Shown one piece after another: positions 25,928 to 34,095 of a stretch of DNA of 64,000 bases. The position numbers were made by a program, and so were the translations under genes. Source of the DNA: a virus; the IMG/VR virus record IMGVR_UViG_3300035670_000121, positions 21,616-85,615 of that record, one strand, 5' to 3'. The notes under the pieces are model-generated. The model searched no databases, was not told the DNA's origin, and worked only from the letters and a program-made list of their open reading frames with translations. The first letter of the stretch is position 1, and each line of letters opens with the position of its first letter.

Positions 25928-26870
25928 ATCCGTTTATTATGATGATGTAAATTTAATTGCGCAGCCATCAGAAATAATATCTAGATCGCACATTGAACGT
26001 GAACTTCACAGAATTATTGTTTCGCCAATGCAAGCTGTTGTTGGAAAAACATTTGCTCGAACTGCTTATAATTATGGCGTTTCTGTTGCGCTTCATAGAT
26101 TCTGCAAAATTAACGAATTAATTGAAACATTCAAATATGTCAATGAGAGCAATGATATAAGTAAAGGCAATAAAATTTGGTGTTCTATTGCTTTGAATGA
26201 TTATTCTTCTTTTGAAGCTTTATATGATAATGGCGCTAGAAATTTCATTATTGATATTGCTAATGGATATTTGAGTTCTGTTGATTCTATGATTAAGTGT
26301 TTGAATTATGATTATAAAGGCTCTGAAACTTCAATAATGGTAGGTAACGTTCATACTGAACAAGGTCTTAATTTATATAAAAATTATGATAATGTTTGGG
26401 TAAGAGTTGGAATTGGTCAAGGATCAGGTTGCACGACTAAAGATCAAACAGGCTACACAAGAGGTCAAATTACTGAAATTAGTGAATGTTATAATGATAG
26501 AGTTAATTCTAATAATATAATTGCAGATGGCGGAATTAAAAATGGTGGCGACGCAGCTAAAGCTTTTGGTGCGGGTGCTGACTATGTTATGATGGGTGGT
26601 TATTTCGCTAAAACAAATGAAGCACAAAATGTAATTGATGGTGTTTATCAATTTTGGGGTTCAGCGAGTAAAAAACAATTAGAGTTAAGCGGTAAGAAAA
26701 GAGATCACGCTGAAGGCAGAACTTACGATATTGATCAAACACAAATTGAACCCTTAAAGAATAAAATTGATGAATTATGGAGTGCTATTTCTTCTGCTGT
26801 TTCTTATTCAGGTTATAATAGTTTAAGTGAATTTATAGGAAGAGGGGTTTATGAAATCAAAGAAAGATAA
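25908..26870 (+). CDS. IMP dehydrogenase/GMP reductase family enzyme, GMPR-like
   Basis: 320 residues, TIM-barrel. The catalytic loop VRVGIGQGSGCTTK places Cys175 as the covalent nucleophile; IIADGGIKNGGDAAKAFGAGADYVMMGG forms the phosphate-binding region, and SGKKRDHAEGR resembles the mobile flap. No CBS domains, and the length matches GMP reductase (about 325-350) better than IMPDH (about 490). It would adjust IMP/GMP balance for nucleotide supply. A relative (IMPDH) is a known host of a split intein in fractured-gene phages; here it is intact. Confidence 0.88.
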   Translation: MKILKSKSVYYDDVNLIAQPSEIISRSHIERELHRIIVSPMQAVVGKTFARTAYNYGVSVALHRFCKINELIETFKYVNESNDISKGNKIWCSIALNDYSSFEALYDNGARNFIIDIANGYLSSVDSMIKCLNYDYKGSETSIMVGNVHTEQGLNLYKNYDNVWVRVGIGQGSGCTTKDQTGYTRGQITEISECYNDRVNSNNIIADGGIKNGGDAAKAFGAGADYVMMGGYFAKTNEAQNVIDGVYQFWGSASKKQLELSGKKRDHAEGRTYDIDQTQIEPLKNKIDELWSAISSAVSYSGYNSLSEFIGRGVYEIKER

Positions 26871-27132
26871 TCTCCTTTTTAATGCATGTAAAATACTTGA
26901 TACTGATTATGTAGATTATGGCGGCAAAATAACTCGTTGGGCCGATCCAGATAATAATTATTTAGATTGCAGTTGTGGTTGTAAATTTTTCAATCCATTA
27001 TATAATAATAGGTATGATGGAGCTGATATGGATTTTGGCGTTTGTTTAAATCCAAAAAGTAAAAGATATGGCTTGTTGACATTTGAGCATCAAGCAGGTT
27101 TTGGATGTTTCGAAATAGAAAAAATTAAATAA
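26851..27132 (+). CDS. Small cysteine-rich conserved protein
   Basis: 93 residues with a Cys cluster DCSCGCKFF, then GVCLNPKSKRYGLLTFEHQ and GFGCFE; five cysteines could bind zinc. A strong ribosome-binding site (AGAGGGG, 4 bases before ATG 26851) fixes the start. This family occurs in phages and bacterial genomes; the function is unknown. The next element, 1 base after its stop, is tRNA-Gln. Confidence 0.75.
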   Translation: MKSKKDNLLFNACKILDTDYVDYGGKITRWADPDNNYLDCSCGCKFFNPLYNNRYDGADMDFGVCLNPKSKRYGLLTFEHQAGFGCFEIEKIK

Positions 27133-27133
27133 C

Positions 27134-27208
27134 TGAGGCGTCGTATAACGGCTATTACTTCTGGTTTTGGCCCAGAAAATGGAGGTTCGATCCCTTCCGC
27201 CTCAGCCA
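27134..27208 (+). tRNA. tRNA-Gln (UUG)
   Basis: 7-bp acceptor TGAGGCG/CGCCTCA, anticodon stem TCTGG/CCAGA with loop TTTTGGC giving anticodon TTG, T-arm with TTCGATC loop, discriminator G and encoded CCA (27206-27208). It stands alone, away from the main tRNA cluster. Confidence 0.93.
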
Positions 27209-27214
27209 CTCTCA

Positions 27215-27418
27215 ATGCAAAATAAATTAGAAGAAATTAAAAAAATCGTTCAAGAACTATCTGACAATATCTATAATGTAAATACAGATCAAAAAACTGC
27301 ATTCATTATTAAAGAAATCGATAAGCTTGTTCAAAAATGTTATACTGAAATATATAATGTTACTGATACAAAATACCAATTAAATAGTGTAAGTGATAAA
27401 CATGGACACTGCTGCTAA
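27215..27418 (+). CDS. Small hypothetical protein (67 aa)
   Basis: 67 residues, helical (LEEIKKIVQELSDNIYNV, FIIKEIDKLVQKCY), ending DKHGHCC. ATG 27215 is chosen because longer in-frame starts would lie inside tRNA-Gln. It overlaps the next gene by 17 bases. Not recognised. Confidence 0.6.
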   Translation: MQNKLEEIKKIVQELSDNIYNVNTDQKTAFIIKEIDKLVQKCYTEIYNVTDTKYQLNSVSDKHGHCC

Positions 27419-27575
27419 AATAACGACTCCATGTATTAGAGTTTGTAAATTATTAAATGACGTTTGTTATGCTTGTCAAAGGACAAGACAAGAAATAACG
27501 AACTGGTCTTTCTATTCTGAAGATAAAAGAAAAGAAATAATGGAGGAATTAAATGAGCGCAGGAAAAGGAAGTAA
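27402..27575 (+). CDS. DUF1289-family zinc-binding-type peptide
   Basis: 57 residues matching DUF1289: TPCIRVCKLLNDVCYACQRT gives four cysteines in the family spacing, followed by the EEITxWS-like QEITNWSFYSEDKRKEIM helix. DUF1289 proteins are short bacterial proteins of unknown function, probably zinc- or Fe-S-binding. ATG 27402 preferred to GTG 27393. Its end contains GGAGG serving the next gene. Confidence 0.85.
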   Translation: MDTAAKITTPCIRVCKLLNDVCYACQRTRQEITNWSFYSEDKRKEIMEELNERRKRK

Positions 27576-27702
27576 ACCCAGAAACTGTTTCAGTAAAGAT
27601 TTTAAAAATAATTACGATTCAATTGATTGGAAAAACAAGGACAAACAATGCCCTACGAATACAAAGCAAAATTCAAAAAAGTCATCGATGGAGACACTTT
27701 AA
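27553..27702 (+). CDS. MSAGKG-type small phage peptide
   Basis: 49 residues beginning MSAGKGSKPRNCFSKDFKNN, a short motif conserved in many phages. GGAGG at 27543-27547 lies 5 bases before the ATG and supports it. It overlaps the DUF1289 gene (23 bases) and the nuclease gene (55 bases) in other frames, so three reading frames are stacked here. Function unknown. Confidence 0.78.
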   Translation: MSAGKGSKPRNCFSKDFKNNYDSIDWKNKDKQCPTNTKQNSKKSSMETL

Positions 27703-28100
27703 TATTAGATATTGATTTGGGTTTCAATATTGTATTATCTAATCAAACTGTAAGATTGATTGGTATCGATACTCCAGAAAGCCGTTCTAAAGACAAGATA
27801 GAAAAAATCTTTGGAATTCTTAGTAAAAAAGCTGTCGAAGAATTCATGAAAGCGGAAGATAAATTAATTATTCAAACTGTTTTTAATGACGACAATGAAG
27901 ATAAATTTGGTAGAATACTTGGTAAAATAATTACTTCTAGCAAAGTATGCTTGAATGATTGGTTGATTGATCATAATTATGCTGTTCTATACAAAGGCGA
28001 AAATAAAGAATTAGTTAAACAAGCTCATTTAAAAAATAGAAAAACTTTAATAGATAATAAGATAGTACAAATATCATATGCTGAAGCTGGAATAATTTAG
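27648..28100 (+). CDS. Staphylococcal-nuclease-like thermonuclease
   Basis: 150 residues. SNase fold: FKKVIDGDTLILDIDLGF, catalytic Arg/Asp/Glu in VRLIGIDTPESR, and the second catalytic Arg in DKFGRILGKI. Ca2+-dependent nuclease that could degrade host DNA or RNA, or process phage intermediates. ATG 27648 with an AAGGA eight bases upstream is preferred over TTG 27627. No signal peptide, so it acts in the cytoplasm. A terminator follows. Confidence 0.9.
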   Translation: MPYEYKAKFKKVIDGDTLILDIDLGFNIVLSNQTVRLIGIDTPESRSKDKIEKIFGILSKKAVEEFMKAEDKLIIQTVFNDDNEDKFGRILGKIITSSKVCLNDWLIDHNYAVLYKGENKELVKQAHLKNRKTLIDNKIVQISYAEAGII

Positions 28101-28131
28101 TTTATAAATATATAATAAGCGTGAAGAAACG

Positions 28132-28160
28132 AAGACAAGATTAATTTCTTGTCTTTTTTT
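28132..28160 (+). terminator. Rho-independent terminator
   Basis: 8-bp stem AAGACAAG/CTTGTCTT, 8-base loop, then seven T. Ends the 21-28 kb operon. Confidence 0.88.
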
Positions 28161-28168
28161 ATTTTAAA

Positions 28169-28182
28169 GTGTAAATAAATTT
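28169..28182 (+). promoter_or_regulatory. GTGTAA-type (late-like) promoter motif
   Basis: GTGTAAATAAATTT lies directly before the ATG of a virion protein and right after a terminator, so a promoter is required here. This is the clearest example of the motif. Confidence 0.6.
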
Positions 28183-29472
28183 ATGGCTGAATTATTCGCA
28201 ACTCAAGCGCCTCAAAATGTAAATTGTACTCTTATTTACGATAAAACAAGAGAATTTTATCGACCTTTTACGAATTTTGATTTTGCTGGTGGACAAGCTG
28301 GTGTTGATGCTTTCGGTAGACAAAGAGTATCAAATCCAGAAATGATATTTAACACTAAACAGATATTTGATAATCAGCCTTTATATTTTGATGATATTCA
28401 AGAAAGTGGCTCTGGCACGACTTCAACATATGATAAAAATAGAGCATCAAGCACATTAGCCGTATCAGCTAATACAACTGGTAAAAGAACGCGACAAACA
28501 TTTATGCGTTTTAATTATCAGTCAGGTAAAGCGCAATTAATTTTTATAACTGGTATTTTAAAAAAATCAGGTGGCGGTACAGGAATAACTACTAGGATGG
28601 GTTATTTCGATGATCAAAACGGTATATTTTTACAAAGATCTGGTTCAACCGTTGGTATTGTTTTAAGATCTTATATAGATGGTTCTGTTTCTGATACGAT
28701 TGTCACACAGTCTAATTGGAATATAGATCAAATGCAAGGTAATGGACCAAGCGGCGTAGAATTAGATTTCAGTAAAACTCAAATTTTAGTTATAGATTTT
28801 GAATGGTTAGGAGTTGGCAGAGTTAGAATTGGTTTTAATGTAGACGGGGTTACATATTATTGCCATGAATTTTTAAATGCTAATAATAAAACAGGAGTTT
28901 ATATGTCAACTCCTAATTTGCCTGTTAGATATCAAATTGAGAATAACGGTTCTGGTGTTGCTTCATCTATTGAATGTATTTGTTGTGCTGTTATTAGTGA
29001 AGGTGGACGCGAAGAAGTTGCAACAAATGGATATATATCAACAAATGGAACTTCAGTAGAAGCTACAAAAACATATTTAAATGCGATTTTAGCGATTAGA
29101 TTAAAAACTGGTTATGTTGGCACTACAGTTGATATTCTAGATTTAAGTTTAATTACAACAAGTAATGACAATTATGAATGGAAATTAGTTTTAAATCCAT
29201 CAGGCATAAATGGTTTAAACTATTCTAGTATCGACAACAGTAGTTTGGAATATGCTATTGCGCCTAATCAAACTCATATATCAGGAGGTTATGCTATGGC
29301 TGGTGGTTACGCTCAAGCTAAAACTGATATTCAAGCCGATTCACTCAAATCTTTATTAAAATTAGGTTCATCAATTACGGGATTAAGAGATCAATTAGTT
29401 TTAGCTTGTTATCCTCTCGGGTCTTCTAATTCTGTAGTTTATGGAGGTTTAAATTATAGAGAATTTAATTAA
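28183..29472 (+). CDS. Phage virion structural protein
   Basis: 429 residues, beta-rich. The series FGRQRVSNPE, RTRQTFMRFNYQSGKAQL, GYFDDQNGIFLQRSG, FEWLGVGRVRIGF, LPVRYQIEN and AVISEGGREE is a widely shared block in structural proteins of large tailed phages and some giant viruses, probably part of a fibre or neck. Gly/Ser-rich loops and lack of a signal peptide fit a virion protein. Single-gene unit between a terminator and the next promoter motif. Confidence 0.8.
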   Translation: MAELFATQAPQNVNCTLIYDKTREFYRPFTNFDFAGGQAGVDAFGRQRVSNPEMIFNTKQIFDNQPLYFDDIQESGSGTTSTYDKNRASSTLAVSANTTGKRTRQTFMRFNYQSGKAQLIFITGILKKSGGGTGITTRMGYFDDQNGIFLQRSGSTVGIVLRSYIDGSVSDTIVTQSNWNIDQMQGNGPSGVELDFSKTQILVIDFEWLGVGRVRIGFNVDGVTYYCHEFLNANNKTGVYMSTPNLPVRYQIENNGSGVASSIECICCAVISEGGREEVATNGYISTNGTSVEATKTYLNAILAIRLKTGYVGTTVDILDLSLITTSNDNYEWKLVLNPSGINGLNYSSIDNSSLEYAIAPNQTHISGGYAMAGGYAQAKTDIQADSLKSLLKLGSSITGLRDQLVLACYPLGSSNSVVYGGLNYREFN

Positions 29473-29491
29473 TCTATTTGATTAATTTTTT

Positions 29492-29505
29492 GTGTAAAAG
29501 TTTGT
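29492..29505 (+). promoter_or_regulatory. GTGTAA-type (late-like) promoter motif
   Basis: GTGTAAAAGTTTGT precedes the GTG start at 29506. Confidence 0.42.
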
Positions 29506-30462
29506 GTGCATAGGTATCTTTATATAGCTTTAAGCTGTATTATTTTAAGCGGATGCGCCGTACTTCGCGGCACTAAAGCTAATACAGCCAGTCAAACAGC
29601 TATTATCAAAGAAGAGAAAAAAGCTTTAGATATCGATAAAGCTATTCAAAATAATTCCAATGAACAGTTAAAACAAACCGCTGCTTATGCATACGGAGTA
29701 GGCTACTCATTAAATCAAGTCCAGAATCCTTCTGTTGAAGTTATAACAGCAGGCAGAATGAACGACAGAGTAGTTGCAATAGTCGGCGCTCCAAATTTAA
29801 AAGAAAGTGAAAGAATCCGCAAATTAGTCGATTATTTAAATTCCGAAATAGACAACGAACGATCTAAAGGAGAAAAAATACTAATAGAAAAAGATAAAGA
29901 AATAACCGGGCTTCAAACACAAAAAAATGAATTAGAAAAAAATTACGATGCGCAAATAGAAAAATTAATCGCACAATCCAAAGAAGTAGCTAAAAAATCA
30001 GACGAAAAACAAACCACTCTAGATTCGATGAGTGGTCTTATGGGTTTAAATGCTGTATTTTGGGGACTTAAAAAATTTTTTTTTACAACATTAACTTGGA
30101 TAGTTATATTTGCAATTATATTCTTAATTTTAAGAATCGCTTCAGCAACCAATCCGATAGCTGCTGCTGCATTTTCCATTTTTAATATTATAGGTTCATT
30201 TATAATTAATTTATTCAAAACACTCACGCCTCAAGCTTTTGGTCTATGTAATCTTGTTAAAAGTAATGACATGGTTAAATATAAAATCACATTAACTAAA
30301 ATAGTTGATGTGATTCAAGAATTTAAAACGAAAGAAGATCAGAAAGATGGCGACGAGTTCAGCTTGAATGAATTTTTAACAAAATTATCAATTGATATGG
30401 ATCAATCTGATAAAAACACTGTAAATGAAATTTTAATAGAAGAAAAGTGGAAAAAATCTTAA
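29506..30462 (+). CDS. Membrane lipoprotein with coiled coil and C-terminal membrane segments
   Basis: 318 residues, GTG start. An N-terminal lipoprotein signal ends in the lipobox LSGC (Cys17). Residues ~95-170 are a charged coiled coil (KGEKILIEKDKEITGLQTQ). Hydrophobic segments follow at ~187-210 and ~215-240, then an acidic cytoplasm-like tail. A protein with a lipid anchor at one end and membrane helices at the other could span the periplasm, as spanin-like proteins do, but this is inference. Upstream of a PAS membrane protein, 9 bases apart. Confidence 0.7.
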   Translation: MHRYLYIALSCIILSGCAVLRGTKANTASQTAIIKEEKKALDIDKAIQNNSNEQLKQTAAYAYGVGYSLNQVQNPSVEVITAGRMNDRVVAIVGAPNLKESERIRKLVDYLNSEIDNERSKGEKILIEKDKEITGLQTQKNELEKNYDAQIEKLIAQSKEVAKKSDEKQTTLDSMSGLMGLNAVFWGLKKFFFTTLTWIVIFAIIFLILRIASATNPIAAAAFSIFNIIGSFIINLFKTLTPQAFGLCNLVKSNDMVKYKITLTKIVDVIQEFKTKEDQKDGDEFSLNEFLTKLSIDMDQSDKNTVNEILIEEKWKKS

Positions 30463-30471
30463 TATTTTAAA

Positions 30472-31074
30472 ATGAGTGGTTTATCTTTTTTATATAATCA
30501 TTTAGGCGATATTGCCAGTTTTTTAACTTCAACAGGTATGATTTATCTTTTTATATGTAAAGCTATGAAAAGATTGCAACCATATACCGATCTAACCGAT
30601 CATGTTGATAGTATAAATTCAGAAATCAAAGATATTAAAAAAGAATTAACAAATAATTCTGGAACTTCATTAAAAGATTTAGTTAGCAATATAAGAGTAG
30701 ATGTTAAATCCAACACTGAATTAACAACTACTATTTTAAATAGACAAAGATGGATGTTAGATAATCGCTCAGAACCAATTTTTGAAACAAATAAAGAAGG
30801 TAAATTCACTTGGGTTAATGATTCTTTTATTAGATTAACAGATCGTGGATTTAAAGATTTAAAAGATAATAACTGGATAAATATTTTACACGAAGATGTT
30901 AGAAGCGATGTGACTAAAGATTGGTATTTAGCTTTACAAACAGCAAGAAATTTCGAACACACAGTAAAAATTACAGATGGTAAAAATAATTGTTTTCAAG
31001 CTAAAATAATAGCTCATAGACAAGAAGATGGAAATTATATTGGCACATTAAATAATATAGTTAAAAATAATTAA
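30472..31074 (+). CDS. Membrane-anchored PAS-domain protein
   Basis: 200 residues. One membrane helix at ~12-32 (IASFLTSTGMIYLFICKAM), a short coiled coil to ~95, then a PAS domain at ~98-198: SEPIFETNKEGKFTWVNDSF, the helix after it, and HRQEDGNYIGTLNNI as the last strands. No kinase, HD or GGDEF output domain is present, so it may act as a sensor or adaptor. Possibly regulates lysis timing given the neighbouring lipoprotein; this is a guess from context. Confidence 0.75.
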   Translation: MSGLSFLYNHLGDIASFLTSTGMIYLFICKAMKRLQPYTDLTDHVDSINSEIKDIKKELTNNSGTSLKDLVSNIRVDVKSNTELTTTILNRQRWMLDNRSEPIFETNKEGKFTWVNDSFIRLTDRGFKDLKDNNWINILHEDVRSDVTKDWYLALQTARNFEHTVKITDGKNNCFQAKIIAHRQEDGNYIGTLNNIVKNN

Positions 31075-31082
31075 GAAAATTA

Positions 31083-31110
31083 TTGCAATCCTCATCGATT
31101 CTGATAACAT
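31083..31110 (+). promoter_or_regulatory. Sigma70-like promoter, leaderless design (weak)
   Basis: TTGCAA (31083-31088), 16-base spacer, TAACAT (31105-31110), with the HNH gene ATG 6 bases after the -10 box. Confidence 0.45.
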
Positions 31111-31116
31111 GCAGTC

Positions 31117-31710
31117 ATGTCGGGTTATGCTAATCAGATAACCACTTTATTATTAGATAATTCTTTTTTACCTTATTCGTTCTTAACAGGGCGAGCAGCA
31201 TTCATTCATTTAATTAAAAATAATATTAAATGTTTTGATGCTTCAGAAAATATCGTAGATAATAATTTTGAATGGTTTAGAAACGAAGGGCTTTCATTCT
31301 ATGAAGATCAGCCTTTTTTAACTTCGAAAGATAAGATTTGGTTCATTCCCACCATTGCAGTTATCAAGAAAAGTTTTTTCTATAATAGAAAAAGAATGCC
31401 GCGCACTCTCAACATTCAAAAATTATGTTTGATTTTTGATTATACTTGTCAAATTTGTTATGAAAGATTTGATAAAAGCCAGCTAACAATCGAACATCTA
31501 TTTCCTAAAAGCAAAGGCGGAACAAAAGAATTAGAAAACATTACTTTAACTTGTCATAAATGCAATCAGATTAAAAAAGATATATATCCTTTCTTGAATG
31601 TTAAGAATGAATCTATATCATCTGTACCAATGCCTATACCAGTTCTTCCTACTAAACCTACTAAAATAAGAGAAGAATGGCGCAAATACTTTCTATATAA
31701 GAAATTATAG
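31117..31710 (+). CDS. HNH endonuclease
   Basis: 197 residues. The C-terminal half is an HNH nuclease: CQICYERF, LTIEHLFPKSKGGTKELEN and TCHKCNQIKK supply two zinc-binding CxxC pairs, the catalytic His and the Asn. The N-terminal ~95 residues are unassigned and probably bind DNA. It looks like a free-standing homing or restriction-type endonuclease; IscB-like HNH layout (CxxC...EH...N...CxxC) is standard. The next gene starts 1 base after its stop. Confidence 0.85.
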   Translation: MSGYANQITTLLLDNSFLPYSFLTGRAAFIHLIKNNIKCFDASENIVDNNFEWFRNEGLSFYEDQPFLTSKDKIWFIPTIAVIKKSFFYNRKRMPRTLNIQKLCLIFDYTCQICYERFDKSQLTIEHLFPKSKGGTKELENITLTCHKCNQIKKDIYPFLNVKNESISSVPMPIPVLPTKPTKIREEWRKYFLYKKL

Positions 31711-31711
31711 T

Positions 31712-31897
31712 ATGAACGTTTCAGAATTCGAAAGAACAAAACCAACAATCACATTAAAGAAAATTAATAATTTAATTTCTTTGATTGATGATGAAAGAGA
31801 AAAAACAGAAAATCTCTATAAAGACAGAGTTAAAAGCTTAGAAAAAATTAATGATATGCTTAAAGATTTGAAGAATAGTTTCAAAAAGGGTGAATAA
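31712..31897 (+). CDS. Small coiled-coil protein (61 aa)
   Basis: 61 residues, highly charged helix (ISLIDDEREKTENLYKDRVK). It overlaps the next start by 1 base. No family recognised. Confidence 0.6.
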   Translation: MNVSEFERTKPTITLKKINNLISLIDDEREKTENLYKDRVKSLEKINDMLKDLKNSFKKGE

Positions 31898-32550
31898 TGA
31901 GCTATCTTCAAGCAAATATACCAATACAATCAGCTTATCTTGATAAATCTTTTTTGAAAAATGAAGAAGCTGGTACGATTGATGAATATTTGCCTGTAGA
32001 AATATTTTCTATCACTTCTATTCCAAGAAGGTGTTTATTATTTAATGTAATGAGTGAATACGGCGCTCAATTTACAAGAGTGCCAATTCAATATTTAAAA
32101 AATAAACTGAATTGCGCAACTATTTATCCATTGGATTGGATACAATTATGGGATAGTTTCAGTTATTATTTCAATATAATAAGATTTGACTATTTGAAAA
32201 ACAGCAATGCTTATATAATTCTTAAAAATAAAGAAAAGATTGTAGGCAAATATGTTTTTACTATTGATTGGTGCAATAGCGAAGAATACAATTTAGGTTA
32301 TTCAGAAGTTCAAGGTGGTCATAAATTAGCTCATGTATTTTGGGGCGAAAATGGACAAATGTTCGCTCAACCTAGCAATAGATGTTTATTCAGAGATTCT
32401 GGCGCTTGGATTTCTAAAAAGTTGCCTGATGATTTTAAAACATGGAAAGTTTTCTCAAAAGAATTTACTTGTGAAGGTAATGCATATAAATGGACTGCTG
32501 GTGATGATGAATTAATGTTTTATGAATTTGACAGAGACAAGATTAACTAA
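31897..32550 (+). CDS. Conserved hypothetical phage protein (217 aa)
   Basis: 217 residues, Trp/Tyr-rich and beta-rich. The N-terminal VEIFSITSIPRRCLLFNVMS and the C-terminal GGHKLAHVFWGENGQMFAQP and NRCLFRDSGAW stretches look conserved. I recognise the type from large phages without a function. It overlaps the dCMP deaminase gene by 29 bases, so the two are co-expressed. Confidence 0.7.
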   Translation: MSYLQANIPIQSAYLDKSFLKNEEAGTIDEYLPVEIFSITSIPRRCLLFNVMSEYGAQFTRVPIQYLKNKLNCATIYPLDWIQLWDSFSYYFNIIRFDYLKNSNAYIILKNKEKIVGKYVFTIDWCNSEEYNLGYSEVQGGHKLAHVFWGENGQMFAQPSNRCLFRDSGAWISKKLPDDFKTWKVFSKEFTCEGNAYKWTAGDDELMFYEFDRDKIN

Positions 32551-33025
32551 ATCAGAATATGGTTGTTATCTAGCTTTAGCTGCTAGATCAAGATCAGAAG
32601 ATCCACATACGCAAGTTGGAACAGTGCTTTTTGATGAAGACTGGCGAACTGTTTCAACTGGTTTCAATGGTTTTGCTCCTCAATTAATACCGCATGATGA
32701 TATAATTCAAAACAGACCATTAAAGTCCGATTTAATTAATCACGCTGAAATAAATGCTATTTTATACTCCTCTCGCCAACCGTATTACGCTTGTATGGTT
32801 TATAGCCCATGTATTCACTGCGCCAAAACAATCGCGGCTTCTAAAATAAAAGAAATTTATTTTCTTAAGCAATACAGGAAGTCCAATAGTGAAACACTTG
32901 ATGTCAAATATATGGATATTTTTAATTTTTCAGGAATAAAATACAATCAACTATCTATTGATAGTTTAAACAAGATTTTATTTTGGATAGATAAGGATAA
33001 AGAATTTATCAAATCTTTAATATGA
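32522..33025 (+). CDS. dCMP deaminase
   Basis: 167 residues. Zinc-dependent deamination of dCMP to dUMP, feeding ThyX. Zinc and catalytic residues: His74 and Glu76 in HAEINAI, Cys97 and Cys100 in SPCIHC. The GTVLFDEDWRTVSTGFNGF strand region is typical. Length is standard. The start lies inside the previous gene and the stop overlaps the next by 4 bases. Confidence 0.92.
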   Translation: MNLTETRLTKSEYGCYLALAARSRSEDPHTQVGTVLFDEDWRTVSTGFNGFAPQLIPHDDIIQNRPLKSDLINHAEINAILYSSRQPYYACMVYSPCIHCAKTIAASKIKEIYFLKQYRKSNSETLDVKYMDIFNFSGIKYNQLSIDSLNKILFWIDKDKEFIKSLI

Positions 33026-33213
33026 CGGCCAAAAATTTATATTTAAAAACAGGAAAATTTTTAAAAGATGAATCGAATAAAATAATGCGTAAACTTATTC
33101 ATTCAAAAGATAAAAAAACTTTAAATCAAGCTAGAAAAGAATTAGCCGCAATACGACGACGAATAGCTATCGAAATCGAATTACTAGAGAAGTTTAGTGA
33201 AGAAAATGATTGA
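33022..33213 (+). CDS. Small basic helical protein (63 aa)
   Basis: 63 residues, Lys/Arg-rich helices (RKELAAIRRRIAIEIELLEK). Coupled to the deaminase by ATGA. Not recognised; it could be a small nucleic-acid-binding factor. Confidence 0.6.
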   Translation: MTAKNLYLKTGKFLKDESNKIMRKLIHSKDKKTLNQARKELAAIRRRIAIEIELLEKFSEEND

Positions 33214-33237
33214 CACGACATGGGTTTCTGATATTAT
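33210..33237 (+). promoter_or_regulatory. Sigma70-like promoter with short leader
   Basis: TTGACA (33210-33215), 16-base spacer, TATTAT (33232-33237). The ATG is at 33271, giving a ~27-base leader that itself contains TATAAATAC before the ATG, like a T4 late core, so the gene may have both early and late starts. Confidence 0.65.
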
Positions 33238-33270
33238 TGGCCTCGTTAGCGTTACAACTATATAAATACT

Positions 33271-33594
33271 ATGAATAATAATGAAAAGCAGAGTGACTGG
33301 AAGAAAAGAGAAAAAGGCGCTTTTTGGAAAAAAACAAAAGGAAGCACCACTTATTTGACAGGTTATCTTTCAGTAACCGATCCTTTTGGAAATGTAATTA
33401 AAGAGCGTGTGATTATGTTTTCAAACAAAACAAAGACTAATGAAAACGCTCCTGATTTTATTCTATATAAATCTGAAGATCAAAATACAGAAAATGAGCC
33501 AAAGGCTGTCGCTGCAAAGCCAAAGCCTGTAAAGAAGGAGGTTAAGCAGCCGGAACCATCAAATGACGATGAGATTCCTGAAATCACAGATTAA
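33271..33594 (+). CDS. Conserved small phage protein with WKKREKGAFWKK motif
   Basis: 107 residues. The N-terminal ~75 residues (SDWKKREKGAFWKK, TYLTGYLSVTDPFGNVIKE, RVIMFSNKTK, APDFILYKSED) form a small conserved beta domain common in phages and in bacterial DUF736-like proteins. A Lys/Pro-rich linker and acidic tail follow. Function unknown. Monocistronic between promoter 33210 and terminator 33601. Confidence 0.75.
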   Translation: MNNNEKQSDWKKREKGAFWKKTKGSTTYLTGYLSVTDPFGNVIKERVIMFSNKTKTNENAPDFILYKSEDQNTENEPKAVAAKPKPVKKEVKQPEPSNDDEIPEITD

Positions 33595-33600
33595 GTAGTT

Positions 33601-33624
33601 AGCCCCCAGAAATGGGGGTTTTTT
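33601..33624 (+). terminator. Rho-independent terminator
   Basis: Stem CCCCCA/TGGGGG with GAAA loop and six T. The T-run abuts the ATG of the next gene (33625), so that gene has no space for its own promoter and must rely on read-through. Confidence 0.9.
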
Positions 33625-34095
33625 ATGATCAAAATCGAAAATTATAAATTGTTTGTTAACTCGAAAGATTTTGAATATTTAGTAAAAAAAGCAGAAATAG
33701 AATTAGCAGGTAGTAAATTACCATATTCAGAATCTTTAAAAAAATATCTTAAAAAATGTATAAATGATGAATCAATATTAGTATTATATGAAAATGAGTT
33801 GCCTATTGGTTTTTATATCATATATATTAACAATAGAAGAGTTGAATTAAGTTTTACTTATATAGTATCTCAATACAGGAATAAAGGTTACAGCCATGAA
33901 TTACGAATAGCTGCAATCGAAAAGTTCAAAGACAAATACGATAAAATTGAAACTTATATATTAAAAAACAATATAGCATCGCTAAAAGGACTAGAAAAAC
34001 TTTTAGAAATATATAAACCTCAATATGAAAAAAAACAAATTGTTGATCAATTCGGGAACCAATCATATCACTTTATCATACAAGGATTTAAATAA
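33625..34095 (+). CDS. GNAT-family acetyltransferase
   Basis: 156 residues. GNAT motif A is visible as YIVSQYRNKGYSHELRIAA (acetyl-CoA pyrophosphate loop, Q-x-x-x-K-G-x type), preceded by IGFYIIYINN and followed by ILKNNIASLKGLEKL (motif B). Transfers an acyl group from CoA to an unknown acceptor. The start codon follows a terminator immediately. It overlaps the citrate-synthase-like gene by 71 bases in another frame, so the two acyl-CoA-type proteins form a pair. Confidence 0.78.
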   Translation: MIKIENYKLFVNSKDFEYLVKKAEIELAGSKLPYSESLKKYLKKCINDESILVLYENELPIGFYIIYINNRRVELSFTYIVSQYRNKGYSHELRIAAIEKFKDKYDKIETYILKNNIASLKGLEKLLEIYKPQYEKKQIVDQFGNQSYHFIIQGFK

